Shown piece by piece: positions 7,777 through 15,335 of a stretch of DNA of 64,000 bases; within the stretch, counting starts at the first letter, position 1, and every line of letters starts with the position of its first letter. Source of the stretch: DATCMH01 sp036563505. GTDB taxonomy: Bacteria > Pseudomonadota > Alphaproteobacteria > Rhizobiales > Beijerinckiaceae. Both the position numbers and the translations under genes were made by a program. The notes beneath the pieces were generated by a model. It was given only the letters and a program-made list of their open reading frames with translations. It had not been told where the DNA came from and ran no database searches. The stretch covers positions 1 through 64,000 of the forward strand of contig DATCMH010000024.1 in NCBI GenBank assembly GCA_036563505.1, read 5' to 3'.

Positions 7777-8196
7777 ATGTCGAAGATTTTCATCGACGAG
7801 GGGTATCGTCCATCAGACGATGAGCCGTTCATGAACGAACGGCAGCGGGAGTACTTCCGGCGTAAGCTGGTCAAGTGGAAGCACGAGATCCTGCGCGAAG
7901 CGCAGGAGACGCTGGCGGCGCTGCAGAGCGAGAACGAAAACCATCCCGATCTCGCCGACCGCGCCTCGTCCGAGACGGACCGGGCGATCGAGCTCAGGGC
8001 CCGGGACCGTCAGCGCAAGCTGATCTCCAAAATCGACGCGGCGCTCTCCCGCATCGAGGAGGGCAACTACGGCTATTGCGAGGAGACGGGCGAGCCGATC
8101 TCCCTCAAGCGCCTCGAAGCCCGGCCGATCGCCACGCTCTCGCTCGAAGCGCAGGAGCGTCACGAGCGCAACGAACGCGTCCATCGCGACGACTGA
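7777..8196 (+). CDS. dksA: RNA polymerase-binding transcription factor DksA
   Basis: DksA enters the RNA polymerase secondary channel and acts with ppGpp. The 139-residue protein has the N-terminal coiled coil with the tip motif DLADRA (residues 58-63), then the globular region with YGYCEETGEPISLKRLEARP. Only one cysteine (C101) remains of the four zinc ligands of Escherichia coli DksA; the last pair is replaced by ATLSLEAQ. Zinc-free, single-cysteine DksA proteins are known in alphaproteobacteria, so this is a lineage feature and not a defect. The ATG at 7777 starts the only sensible protein; a CtrA-like box lies upstream. Confidence 0.93.
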   Translation: MSKIFIDEGYRPSDDEPFMNERQREYFRRKLVKWKHEILREAQETLAALQSENENHPDLADRASSETDRAIELRARDRQRKLISKIDAALSRIEEGNYGYCEETGEPISLKRLEARPIATLSLEAQERHERNERVHRDD

Positions 8197-8215
8197 AGGC
8201 GCATCCCACCACTCT

Positions 8216-8302
8216 CGTCATGGCCGAGCTTGACCCGGCCATCTCGGTCCGTGGTCTCGGGTCTTCGGGTCGAGGTTCGCGGGTCAAGCCCGCGAACGAC
8301 AA
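8216..8302. repeat. Family B palindromic repeat
   Basis: An 87-base element starting GTCATGGCCGAGCTTGACCC and ending GGGTCAAGCCCGCGAACGAC. It contains two stem-loops (GGCCgAGCTTGACCCGGCC and GTTCGCGGGTCAAGCCCGCGAAC). Close copies lie at 28141 and 62389. It begins 20 bases after the dksA stop and may help end that transcript. Confidence 0.85.
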
Positions 8303-8329
8303 GGGTGGTTGCTTCTGCAGCGCCAGAGC

Positions 8330-8393
8330 TTTCGCCCAGCGCCTCCTCATCTGGCCGGCTCGTGCCGGCCACCTTCTCCGAAGAGGGGAAAAG
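8330..8393. repeat. Degenerate family A repeat fragment
   Basis: GCCCAGCGCC-TCCTCATCT, a GGCCGGC/GCCGGCC hairpin and CACCTTCTCC with a decayed closing arm. It resembles one arm of family A but the palindrome is imperfect, which suggests an old copy. It touches the end of the carbonic anhydrase gene. Confidence 0.6.
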
Positions 8394-8400
8394 GCTCTCC

Positions 8401-9105
8401 TCAGACTTCCTCCCCCTCGCAGCGGATCATCGCGCGGGGCGGGATCGGTTCGTCGCTCACCGGCGCGAAGCGGCCCGTCTCCGGATCCCGCACCATCAGC
8501 TTGCCGGTCGCGACGCCGAAATAGGCGCCGTGGAGCTGGAGCTTGCCGCGCTCCACCAGGATGCGCACGCAGGGGAAGGTCATCAGGTTCTTGAGGCTGA
8601 GCTCGACCGTGGCGAATTCGAGCCGGCGCAGGTAGCCCTCGCCGTCGCTCGGGTCGCGCGGCCCTAAGCTCGCGGCCGCCGGCGCGATCTGCGACATCCA
8701 ACGGCCGATGAAATCGCCCGGCGACAGGGGCTCCTGCTCGTCGGCGAAGGCGCGCACGCCGCCGCAATGGGCGTGGCCTAAGACCACGATGTGTTTTACC
8801 CGCAACGCCTGGACGCCGAACTCCAGCGCCGCGCTGGTGCCGTGCTGCGTGTCGCCGTGCGGCTCGTAAGGCGGCACGATGTTGGCGACGTTGCGCACCA
8901 CGAGGAGCTCGCCCGGCGCCGCGTCGAAGATCACCTCCGGCGAGACCCGGGAGTCGACGCAGCCGATCACCATGATCTCGGGCCTCTGGCCCGCCTCGGC
9001 GAGGCTGCGGTAGCGCGCCCGCTCGCTGACGAAGCGGCTGCTCAGGAAGGCGTCGTAGCCTTGGACGAGGCGGTCGGGAAACGGATTCTGCGAGGTCGGG
9101 TTCAT
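8401..9105 (-). CDS. Beta-class carbonic anhydrase
   Basis: Interconverts CO2 and bicarbonate in the cytoplasm. From the ATG at 9105 the protein is 234 residues. The zinc and catalytic residues of the beta class are visible: C49-x-D51-x-R53 in IGCVDSRVSPE, and H111-x-x-C114 in VLGHAHCGGVRAF. Other conserved blocks are VVRNVANIVPPYE and GTSAALEFGVQAL. An in-frame upstream extension of 17 residues is open but has no family resemblance. The gene is monocistronic, between dksA (convergent) and repeat-filled DNA. Bicarbonate supply for carboxylases is the likely role; urease output is another possible link. Confidence 0.93.
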   Translation of the reverse strand: MNPTSQNPFPDRLVQGYDAFLSSRFVSERARYRSLAEAGQRPEIMVIGCVDSRVSPEVIFDAAPGELLVVRNVANIVPPYEPHGDTQHGTSAALEFGVQALRVKHIVVLGHAHCGGVRAFADEQEPLSPGDFIGRWMSQIAPAAASLGPRDPSDGEGYLRRLEFATVELSLKNLMTFPCVRILVERGKLQLHGAYFGVATGKLMVRDPETGRFAPVSDEPIPPRAMIRCEGEEV

Positions 9106-9166
9106 GCGGCCCGACTTAAGCCAACGCTGCCGCTCTGGCAAAGGTGAAGCACCCACCGAAGCCGTT

Positions 9167-9302
9167 CTCTCCCTCCCCTCAGGGGAGGGCTGGGGTGGAG
9201 TATGCCGCGAAGCGGCAATCCGTTCCCGTTTTTTCAGGGCCTGCAGATCGCGCCTCGCGGCGCGTACCCCACCCTGTGTCCCTCCCCTGAGGGGAGGGAG
9301 GC
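9167..9302. repeat. Family C palindromic repeat
   Basis: About 136 bases bounded by the inverted ends CCTCCCCTCAGGGGAGGG and CCCTCCCCTGAGGGGAGGGA, each itself a palindrome. Inside are a GGGGTGGAGTATGCCGC arm and a GCGCGTACCCCACCC arm around a variable centre. Copies lie at 40279 and 49590. Together with a terminator-like hairpin it fills the 333-base gap between the carbonic anhydrase gene and flgH; no gene is seen there. Confidence 0.85.
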
Positions 9303-9349
9303 CGGGGCAATTGTGAGCTCTGTCGCACGGTGACGACGGAAGAGGAAGT

Positions 9350-9382
9350 GCGGCCCCGGGCGAAGGGGAAGCCCGGGGCCGC
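9350..9382 (-). terminator. Terminator-like hairpin after flgH
   Basis: A perfect 12-bp stem (GCGGCCCCGGGC / GCCCGGGGCCGC) with a 9-base loop, 57 bases beyond the flgH stop. The downstream T content on the minus strand is modest (CACTTCCTCTTCC), so it may be only partly effective as an intrinsic terminator. Confidence 0.55.
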
Positions 9383-9438
9383 GCGAGGCGGCGGTGGAAC
9401 GAGGGGGAGCGTGCCGCCGCCTCGGGGAGGGCGCGCTT

Positions 9439-10191
9439 CTAGAACGGCAGCAGGATGTCCATCACCTGTTGGCCGTAGCGCGGTTGCTGCACGTCGGAGA
9501 TCTGGCCCCGGCCGCCATAGGCGATGCGGGCCTGGGCGATCTTCGTCGAATCGATGGTGTTGCCGGCCTCGATGTCCTCCGGGCGCACCACGCCCGCGAC
9601 GATCATCTCGCGCACCTCGAAGTTCACCCGGATCTCCTGCTTGCCTTCTATGACGAGGTTGCCGTTGGGCAGAACCTGGGTGACCACCGCCGCCACGTCG
9701 GTGGCGAGCTGCTCGGAGCGGCGGATCGAGCCCGCGCCCTCGCTCTTGGCGTTGGAGTCGAGGTTGAGGAGCGCGTCCGCCTTGGTGCCTTCAGGGAAGA
9801 TCTTGCCCATCTGAGTCTCGAGGCCGAAGGCGTTCTCGGCCCCGAAACCTTCCGCATTCGTGCGGGAGCGCTTGGTCGAGTTGTCGAGCTGAGCCTTATC
9901 GGTGACCCGCACCCGTACGGTGAGGATGTCGCCGACCACGGCCGCGCGCTGGTCCTTGAAGAAGGCCCGCGAGCCCTGGCGCCAGAGCGAATTGGAGGCG
10001 AAGGCCACGGGCTGCGGCTCGGGCATCGGCATCCGGACCGGCTTGTAGCCGGGCTGGGCCGTCGGGTCCTCGATGGCCGAGAGAACCGGCGGCTTGCCGA
10101 CATTGGCGAGCCGGTCGGCCGCGCTGCAGGCGCCGAGCCCGGCCGCGACGCCGGCGACCAGGAGGAGCTTCGAGAGAGAAAGGGCGGTCAT
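9439..10191 (-). CDS. flgH: Flagellar L-ring lipoprotein FlgH
   Basis: FlgH builds the L-ring in the outer membrane. The 250-residue precursor has a lipoprotein signal ending LGAC, with the lipidated cysteine at position 22. Family blocks include SNSLWRQGSRAFFKDQRA, VGDILTVRVRVTDKAQLDN and, near the C-terminus, GNLVIEGKQEIRVN, VRPEDIEAGNTIDSTKIAQA and IAYGGRG. The length matches the family. It is the last gene of flgF-flgG-flgA-flgH, 28 bases after flgA, and is followed by a strong hairpin. Confidence 0.95.
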   Translation of the reverse strand: MTALSLSKLLLVAGVAAGLGACSAADRLANVGKPPVLSAIEDPTAQPGYKPVRMPMPEPQPVAFASNSLWRQGSRAFFKDQRAAVVGDILTVRVRVTDKAQLDNSTKRSRTNAEGFGAENAFGLETQMGKIFPEGTKADALLNLDSNAKSEGAGSIRRSEQLATDVAAVVTQVLPNGNLVIEGKQEIRVNFEVREMIVAGVVRPEDIEAGNTIDSTKIAQARIAYGGRGQISDVQQPRYGQQVMDILLPF

Positions 10192-10219
10192 CGGGGAGGG
10201 CCTTGGATTCGGCGAGGGA

Positions 10220-11254
10220 TCAGCGCTGGGCGGAGGCGACGGGGCCGGCGATCGGACCTGGCAGGGCCGCGCTCACGGAGACGCGGCCGGGACCCGTCAC
10301 CACCGCCTGGACGGTGCGCTTCGACTGAGGGTTCAGGACGGCGATGACGTCGCCCACGGCGCCGCTCTCGTTGGCGCGGCCGCGGGTCGACAGGCTCATG
10401 CCGGGGATCTCGTAGATCATGGTGACAGGCTCGCCGCGGACCACGACCTCAGGTCTGGCAAGATCTGCGGCGCGCAGCAGGGTGCCGGCCGGAAGCGCCC
10501 GCCGGGCGACCCGGCCGGCGAGGCCGGAGGCGTCCGCCGCCGCGTTGGTCGGCACCTGCTCGCGCGGGCGCCGCTCCGTGGCGAGGTCCGCCGTGAGCAA
10601 AGCCTCGCCGCGGGCGAGGGGCCGGCTCAGCACGGCGACCTCGACGAGTTCAACCGCGGAGCCCGCGACCCGGGCGACGGCGCGGCGCTCAGCCGGGCTC
10701 GGCCCGACCCAGACGGTCGCGGTGACGCGGCGGCTGCGGCGGTCGAAGGTGACGTCCTCGGCGGTGACGGGCACCGTCACCTCCGGAGCGACGAGGAGGG
10801 CGGGCGGCGTTCCCTCGAAGAGAATGGACAAAGGCCGCGCGTCGACCTGCTGCCGCTCGAGCGCCGCCTTGACCGCCGCCTCGATCTCGGCGGCGCCGAT
10901 GCGCCGGGCGGCGCGGCTGATCGTGACCTGGGCACGCCCCTGCGTCTCGACCCCGGTGATGCCGGCGGCCTCGGCGGCTTCGACGATGCGCCGGGCCTGG
11001 ATGGTGCCGCTCTCGCCGAGCGCCGGGGCGCGGAAGGCCGGTTTCGCGGCGGCGGCCGCCGGCAAACCCTCGACGAGGTCGCCGAGCTTGAGCACGTCGG
11101 CGCTCGCCACGACGTCGCCCTTCAGGGTCGCGGCCATGGTGGGCAGGACGGCGAGGGACAGGGCGCCGAGCGCGAGCGCGACGCGCAGCACGATCCCGGC
11201 GCTGACGCGGCCGGCGCAGCTGCGGGCGAGGGGCGGAACCGACAGGACGATCAT
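10220..11254 (-). CDS. flgA: Flagellar P-ring assembly chaperone FlgA
   Basis: FlgA is a periplasmic chaperone needed for P-ring formation by FlgI. The 344-residue product has a signal sequence (hydrophobic core about residues 20-40, ending TMAA), SAF-type domains in the C-terminal half (VAVLSRPLARGEALLTADL, then RVARRALPAGTLLRAADLA) and the terminal block VGDVIAVLNPQSKRTVQAVV. It is longer than enterobacterial FlgA (about 220), because of an extra N-terminal domain usual in alphaproteobacteria. Only 15 bases separate it from flgG. Confidence 0.92.
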   Translation of the reverse strand: MIVLSVPPLARSCAGRVSAGIVLRVALALGALSLAVLPTMAATLKGDVVASADVLKLGDLVEGLPAAAAAKPAFRAPALGESGTIQARRIVEAAEAAGITGVETQGRAQVTISRAARRIGAAEIEAAVKAALERQQVDARPLSILFEGTPPALLVAPEVTVPVTAEDVTFDRRSRRVTATVWVGPSPAERRAVARVAGSAVELVEVAVLSRPLARGEALLTADLATERRPREQVPTNAAADASGLAGRVARRALPAGTLLRAADLARPEVVVRGEPVTMIYEIPGMSLSTRGRANESGAVGDVIAVLNPQSKRTVQAVVTGPGRVSVSAALPGPIAGPVASAQR

Positions 11255-11269
11255 GGCGGGCCGCTCCCG

Positions 11270-12058
11270 TTAGCCGCGGAACATCTGGGTCGTGGCGGAC
11301 AGCATCTGGTCCGCCGCCGTGATCACCTTCGAGTTCATCTCGTAGGCGCGCTGGGCCGCGATGAGGGAGGAGATCTCCGTCACGGCGTTGACGTTGGCCT
11401 CTTCCAGGTAGGCCTGCTGCAGGCTGCCGAAGCCCTCCGCGCCCGGGTTGCCGTCGATCGCTTGGCCCGAGGCCTGCGTCTCGGCGAAGAGGTTGTCGCC
11501 GAGGGATTCCAGGCCCGCCTTGTTGACGAAGCGCGCGAGCTGGATCTGCCCGAGCTGCTGCGGCTGCGTCTGGCCGGGGATCGTTGCCTGGACGATGCCC
11601 GTTGAGCTTACCGACACCGCGGTGGCGTTCTGGGGCACGGTGAGGCCGGGCTCGACGAGGTAGCCGTCCTTGGTGACGAGCTGGCCCTGGCTGTCGAGTT
11701 CGAAGGAGCCGTCGCGGGTGTAGGACGTGCGACCATCCGGCAGGCGGACGCGGAAGAAGCCCTCGCCGCGCACCGCGACGTCGTATTGCTTCTCGGTCGC
11801 GGTGAGGTTGCCCTGGCTCTGGACGCGGGAGGTCGAGCCGGTCTTCACGCCCGACCCGATCTCGATGCCGGCCGGCACCTGGGTGCTCTCGGAGGTCGAG
11901 CTGCCGGAGCGGCGCAGGGTCTCGTAGACGAGGTCCTGGAACTGAGCCCGCTGGCGCTTGTAGCCGGTGGTGCGCAGGTTCGCGATGTTGTTCGAGATGA
12001 CCTGAACGTTGAGTTCTTGGGCCATCATGCCGGTGGCGGCGGTGTGGAGGGCGCGCAT
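11270..12058 (-). CDS. flgG: Flagellar distal rod protein FlgG
   Basis: Distal rod subunit of the basal body. The 262-residue protein has the N-terminal rod/hook helix (MRALHTAATGMMAQELNVQV, then SNNIANLRTTGYKRQRAQFQ), the central GEGFFRVRLPDGRTSYTRDG block and the C-terminal helix LEEANVNAVTEISSLIAAQR with AYEMNSKVI. Its length equals that of FlgG elsewhere. It follows flgF by 17 bases and precedes flgA by 15, consistent with one mRNA from the sigma-54-like promoter before flgF. Confidence 0.96.
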   Translation of the reverse strand: MRALHTAATGMMAQELNVQVISNNIANLRTTGYKRQRAQFQDLVYETLRRSGSSTSESTQVPAGIEIGSGVKTGSTSRVQSQGNLTATEKQYDVAVRGEGFFRVRLPDGRTSYTRDGSFELDSQGQLVTKDGYLVEPGLTVPQNATAVSVSSTGIVQATIPGQTQPQQLGQIQLARFVNKAGLESLGDNLFAETQASGQAIDGNPGAEGFGSLQQAYLEEANVNAVTEISSLIAAQRAYEMNSKVITAADQMLSATTQMFRG

Positions 12059-12075
12059 CGGAGAGGTCCTTCAGG

Positions 12076-12819
12076 TCAGGCGGGAACGTCGGCGAGGCGC
12101 GAGATCGCCGACCGACGCAGCTCGTCGAGGCGCGAGACCATGCCTGCGACGCTCGAATAAGAGCGGTTCACCTCGATGAGGCGGCTCATCTCCACCACCG
12201 GCTTGACGTTGGAGCGCTCGACGGCGCCCGGGAGCAGGCGGGTCGCCGGGCCGGCGGCCTGAGCAGCCACGGGAGAGGAGAAGAGGTTCGCGCCCTCGTT
12301 CTTGAGCACCTGCGGGTTGTCGAAGCGCACGAGGCGCAGGCGGCCGCGCTGGCCCTGATCGGTCGACACGGTGCCGTCCGGGGCGATGGCGAGGCCGCTC
12401 TCCTGCGGTCCGATCGTAATGGGGCCGTTCTCGCCGGCCACCGGCTGTCCGGCGCTCGTCACGAGCTGCCCTTGCGCGTTGATCTCGAAGGAACCGTCCC
12501 GGGTATAGCGCTCGCCCTGAGGCGTCTGGACCGCGAAGAAACCCTCGCCGCGCACCGCGACGTCGAGGGGGTTGCCCGTGCGCTCCACGGGGCCCGCGCC
12601 GACGTCGAGGGGCGTTCCGGAATCGATGACGTAGGACAGGCGCCGGTCCGGCCGCGGAAAGGCGTCCGCGCTGGCGCTTGGCGACAGGAATTCCTGGAAG
12701 CGCGAGGATCGCGCCTTGAAGCCGTTGGTGGTGACGTTCGCCATGTTGTTGGCGATGACGTCGAGCTCACGGCCGAGCGCCTTTTGGCGCGACAGGCCGA
12801 TGAGAAGCGCGTTCTCCAT
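12076..12819 (-). CDS. flgF: Flagellar proximal rod protein FlgF
   Basis: Proximal rod subunit, 247 residues from the ATG at 12819. It has the rod-protein N-terminus (MENALLIGLSRQKALGRELD, then VIANNMANVTTNGFKARSSR), the GEGFFAVQTPQGERYTRDG block and the C-terminal VVEMSRLIEVNRSYSS segment. An upstream in-frame extension of 23 residues is open but would begin close to the predicted transcription start and does not resemble the family. It heads flgF-flgG-flgA-flgH. Confidence 0.95.
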   Translation of the reverse strand: MENALLIGLSRQKALGRELDVIANNMANVTTNGFKARSSRFQEFLSPSASADAFPRPDRRLSYVIDSGTPLDVGAGPVERTGNPLDVAVRGEGFFAVQTPQGERYTRDGSFEINAQGQLVTSAGQPVAGENGPITIGPQESGLAIAPDGTVSTDQGQRGRLRLVRFDNPQVLKNEGANLFSSPVAAQAAGPATRLLPGAVERSNVKPVVEMSRLIEVNRSYSSVAGMVSRLDELRRSAISRLADVPA

Positions 12820-12894
12820 GGCGCTTCGATCCCTTCGCAAGTCCCCACCGGCCCCCGACGCTCCCCAGCGCGGACCCGGCTGCTTCAAGACAGG

Positions 12895-12909
12895 GCAGGG
12901 ACCGTGCCA
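12895..12909 (-). promoter_or_regulatory. Sigma-54-like promoter of flgF-flgG-flgA-flgH
   Basis: The minus-strand 15-mer TGGCACGGTCCCTGC matches TGGCACG-N4-TTGC except for the first T of the -12 block. It gives a leader of about 64 bases before the flgF ATG. This is one of the two best -24/-12 matches found in flagellar intergenic DNA; the other is before flgI. No other gene lies in the 288-base gap to fliL. Confidence 0.65.
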
Positions 12910-13107
12910 GGCGTGTCGGCCCAGAGAAGAGCCAGCGGAATGAAGGGTTTAGCATGATCACGCCGCGGGCTTGCGCTCTGCCGCGTCAGTCCTCCGGCAA
13001 GGTTGACTCGGCAAAACCTGCCGGCCGCAAGGAAGCGTTAACCAAACCGGCCGAAGGTGGCCGGCGCCGCGGTCCCCCACGGGAGCGACGCTGACCACGG
13101 AACCACC

Positions 13108-13611
13108 ATGGCCAAGAAGCCGAAGAAGACGGACGGGGACGAGGCTCCCGCCAGCGCCGAGGGCGGTGCGCCGAAGTCCAAAAAGAAGCTCGTGATCATG
13201 GCTGCCGCGGGACTGCTCGTCCTCGGCGGGGGCGGCGCGGGCGCTTACGTTTTCCTCGGCAAGAAGGCGCCTGCGGAGCCCAAGGTCGAGGCCAAGAAGC
13301 CCGTGGCTTTCGTCGAGGTGAAGGAGATGACCGTCAACCTCGCCAACGAGCCGAACCAGGAGCGTCCCCGCTTCCTGAAGCTGAAAGTGGCGCTCGAGGT
13401 GAAGGATTCGAAACTCGCCGCCGACATCCAGCCGCTCATGCCCCGCGTCGAGGACGCGTTCCAGGTCTTCGTGCGCGAGCTTCGCCCCACCGACCTCGAA
13501 GGGTCGGTCGGTGTGTATCGCCTCCGCGAAGAGCTGCTCCGGCGCGTCAACGTCGCGGTCTACCCCGCGAAGGTGGATGCGGTGCTCTTCAAGGACGTGG
13601 TGATCCAGTAG
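13108..13611 (+). CDS. fliL: Flagellar basal-body-associated protein FliL
   Basis: FliL surrounds the stator near the MS ring and supports motor torque. From the ATG at 13108 it is 167 residues: a Lys-rich cytoplasmic N-terminus, one membrane helix (about residues 28-50, VIMAAAGLLVLGGGG core), and the periplasmic domain with FVEVKEMTVNLANEPNQER, FLKLKVALEVKDSKLAADI and a C-terminal block around LREELLRRVNVAV. It opens the operon fliL-fliM-DUF6468-motE-like-TPR. A TTAACCAAA half-box lies 67 bases upstream, but the partner half is poor (GCAA). Confidence 0.92.
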   Translation: MAKKPKKTDGDEAPASAEGGAPKSKKKLVIMAAAGLLVLGGGGAGAYVFLGKKAPAEPKVEAKKPVAFVEVKEMTVNLANEPNQERPRFLKLKVALEVKDSKLAADIQPLMPRVEDAFQVFVRELRPTDLEGSVGVYRLREELLRRVNVAVYPAKVDAVLFKDVVIQ

Positions 13612-13627
13612 GCGAGGGGCATCGCAC

Positions 13628-14857
13628 GTGGCCGATCCGGACGATCAGGGACTGGACGACGACTGGGCCGCGGCGATGGCCGAGGCGTCCGGCGGCGGGG
13701 GCGGCGACGACACGTCGCTCGCCGACGAATGGGGCGCCGCGCTCGCCGAGCAGGGGGCCGCCCCGTCGGTTGCGAGCGCCAGCGACATGGCTGCCGAATG
13801 GGCGACCATGATCGACGACGCGGCGGAGGACTCACCCGACCTCGCCGGCGCCGACCGCATCCTCAATCAGGAGGAGATCGATCAGCTCCTCGGCTTCTCG
13901 CTGCGCGAGCTGACCGCCTCGGGCGCCGGCGGCATCCGGGCCCTCGTCGATTCGGGCGTGGTGGCGTACGAGCGCCTGCCGATGCTCGAGATCATCTTCG
14001 ACAGGATGGTCCGGCTGCTCTCGACGAGCTTGCGCAACTTCTTCCAGGACAACGTCGAGGTTCAACTCGTCGGCATCTCCTCCGTGCGCTTCGGCGATTA
14101 CCTCAACGCCATCCCGCTGCCGGTGCAGCTCGCGGTCTTCCGCGCCGAGGGCTGGGACAATTCCGGGCTCATCACCGTCGAGTCGAACCTCGCCTATTCC
14201 ACCTTCGACCTGTTGCTCGGCGGCAAGCGCGGGGCCGCCGTCTCGCGCCTCGACGGGCGGCCCTTCACGACGATCGAGACCCAGCTCATCAAGCGCATGG
14301 TCACGATCGTGCTCTCCGACATGGAAGTGTCGTTCCAGCCGCTCTCGCCGGTGCGCTTCTCGGTCGACCGCATCGAGACGAACCCGCGCTTTGCCACCAT
14401 CACCCGTCCGGCGAACGCGGCCATCCTGATCGAGCTCAAGCTCGACATGGAAGGGCGCGGCGGCCAGCTGCAGATCCTCCTGCCCTTCGCCACCATCGAG
14501 CCGATCCGCGACCTCCTGCTCCAGAGCTTCCTCGGCGAGAAGCTCGGCCGCGACCCGGTCTGGGAAGGCCACCTCGCGACGGAGGTCTGGCAGGCGGACG
14601 TGAGCATCGAGGCGGTGCTGCACGAGATGCGCGTGCCCTTGAAGCGCGTGCTGGCCCTGGAAGTCGGCGACACCCTCATGTTCGACTCGAAGCCGAACGA
14701 TTTCGTGACCCTGCGCTCCGGCGACTGGACCCTGACCCAGGGCCGCGTGGGGCGCATCGACGACAAGATCGCCGTCCAGGTCGCGCGTCCCTTGCGCCGG
14801 TCGCGGACCACCTTCGCCGCCTTCGAGGCGAGCTCCAAGAGCAGCCAGGAACTCTGA
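13628..14857 (+). CDS. fliM: Flagellar motor switch protein FliM with FliN-like N-terminal repeats
   Basis: FliM links FliG to the C-ring and binds phosphorylated CheY. The core is standard: the CheY-binding type motif ILNQEEIDQLL at residues 78-88, then the middle domain (RLPMLEIIFDRMVRLLSTSL and after) and a C-terminal SpoA-type domain (VPLKRVLALEVGDTL). The odd part is a 75-residue acidic extension before the CheY motif. It holds three related blocks: DDDWAAAMAEA (10-20), ADEWGAALAEQ (32-42) and AAEWATMIDDA (55-65). These resemble the D-x-W-x-x-A-L-x-E-Q motif usual at the N-terminus of FliN. Translation starts at GTG 13628, 16 bases after fliL. Confidence 0.93.
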   Translation: MADPDDQGLDDDWAAAMAEASGGGGGDDTSLADEWGAALAEQGAAPSVASASDMAAEWATMIDDAAEDSPDLAGADRILNQEEIDQLLGFSLRELTASGAGGIRALVDSGVVAYERLPMLEIIFDRMVRLLSTSLRNFFQDNVEVQLVGISSVRFGDYLNAIPLPVQLAVFRAEGWDNSGLITVESNLAYSTFDLLLGGKRGAAVSRLDGRPFTTIETQLIKRMVTIVLSDMEVSFQPLSPVRFSVDRIETNPRFATITRPANAAILIELKLDMEGRGGQLQILLPFATIEPIRDLLLQSFLGEKLGRDPVWEGHLATEVWQADVSIEAVLHEMRVPLKRVLALEVGDTLMFDSKPNDFVTLRSGDWTLTQGRVGRIDDKIAVQVARPLRRSRTTFAAFEASSKSSQEL

Positions 14858-14861
14858 CCGC

Positions 14862-15335
14862 ATGAGCCCCTTCGTCACGCTCCTGGCCGACGCGCTCGTC
14901 GCCGTTCTGCTCTGCGCGACCATCGCCTCGTCGGTGGGCTTGAGCCGGCGCATCACCCGCCTCAAGGCGGACGAGAGCGCGATGCGCAAGACGATCACCG
15001 AGCTCATGATCGCCACAGAGACCGCCGAGCGCGCCATCGCGGGGCTCCGGAGCACGCTCGGTGACTGCGATCGGACGCTGGCCGACCGCCTGCGCACCGC
15101 CGAGCGCTACGCGGCGGATCTCGCGGGCCAGGTGGAGGCGGGCGAGGCCGTGATGACCCGCATCGCCCAGATCGTGGACTCGACCCGCCAGATCGCCGGC
15201 ATCGCCCGGGACCGGGCGGAGCGGTCCGAGCCGGCCCCTGCCGCACCGGCTCCCCCGCCGCTCTCGGCCGCCGCCGCGGCTGCCCAGGCGCTGGCCGAAC
15301 GCGCCGCGCGGCGCCTCGAGAGCGCCGCCGCATGA
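14862..15335 (+). CDS. DUF6468-type flagellar cluster membrane protein
   Basis: A 157-residue protein with one N-terminal membrane helix (about residues 4-26) followed by a long helical, probably coiled-coil region (residues 33-110) and an Ala/Pro-rich tail. Small proteins of this design lie between fliM and the MgtE_N/MotE-like gene in many alphaproteobacteria and are grouped as DUF6468. Their function is not known to me. It starts 4 bases after fliM and its stop overlaps the next start (ATGA), so it is coupled to the motor operon. Confidence 0.7.
   Translation: MSPFVTLLADALVAVLLCATIASSVGLSRRITRLKADESAMRKTITELMIATETAERAIAGLRSTLGDCDRTLADRLRTAERYAADLAGQVEAGEAVMTRIAQIVDSTRQIAGIARDRAERSEPAPAAPAPPPLSAAAAAAQALAERAARRLESAAA

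Noticed and set aside
13027..13041. A CtrA box upstream of fliL
   Set aside because: Only the second half (TTAA, then CC) fits; the first half is GCAA and the distance to the start (67) differs from the other boxes.
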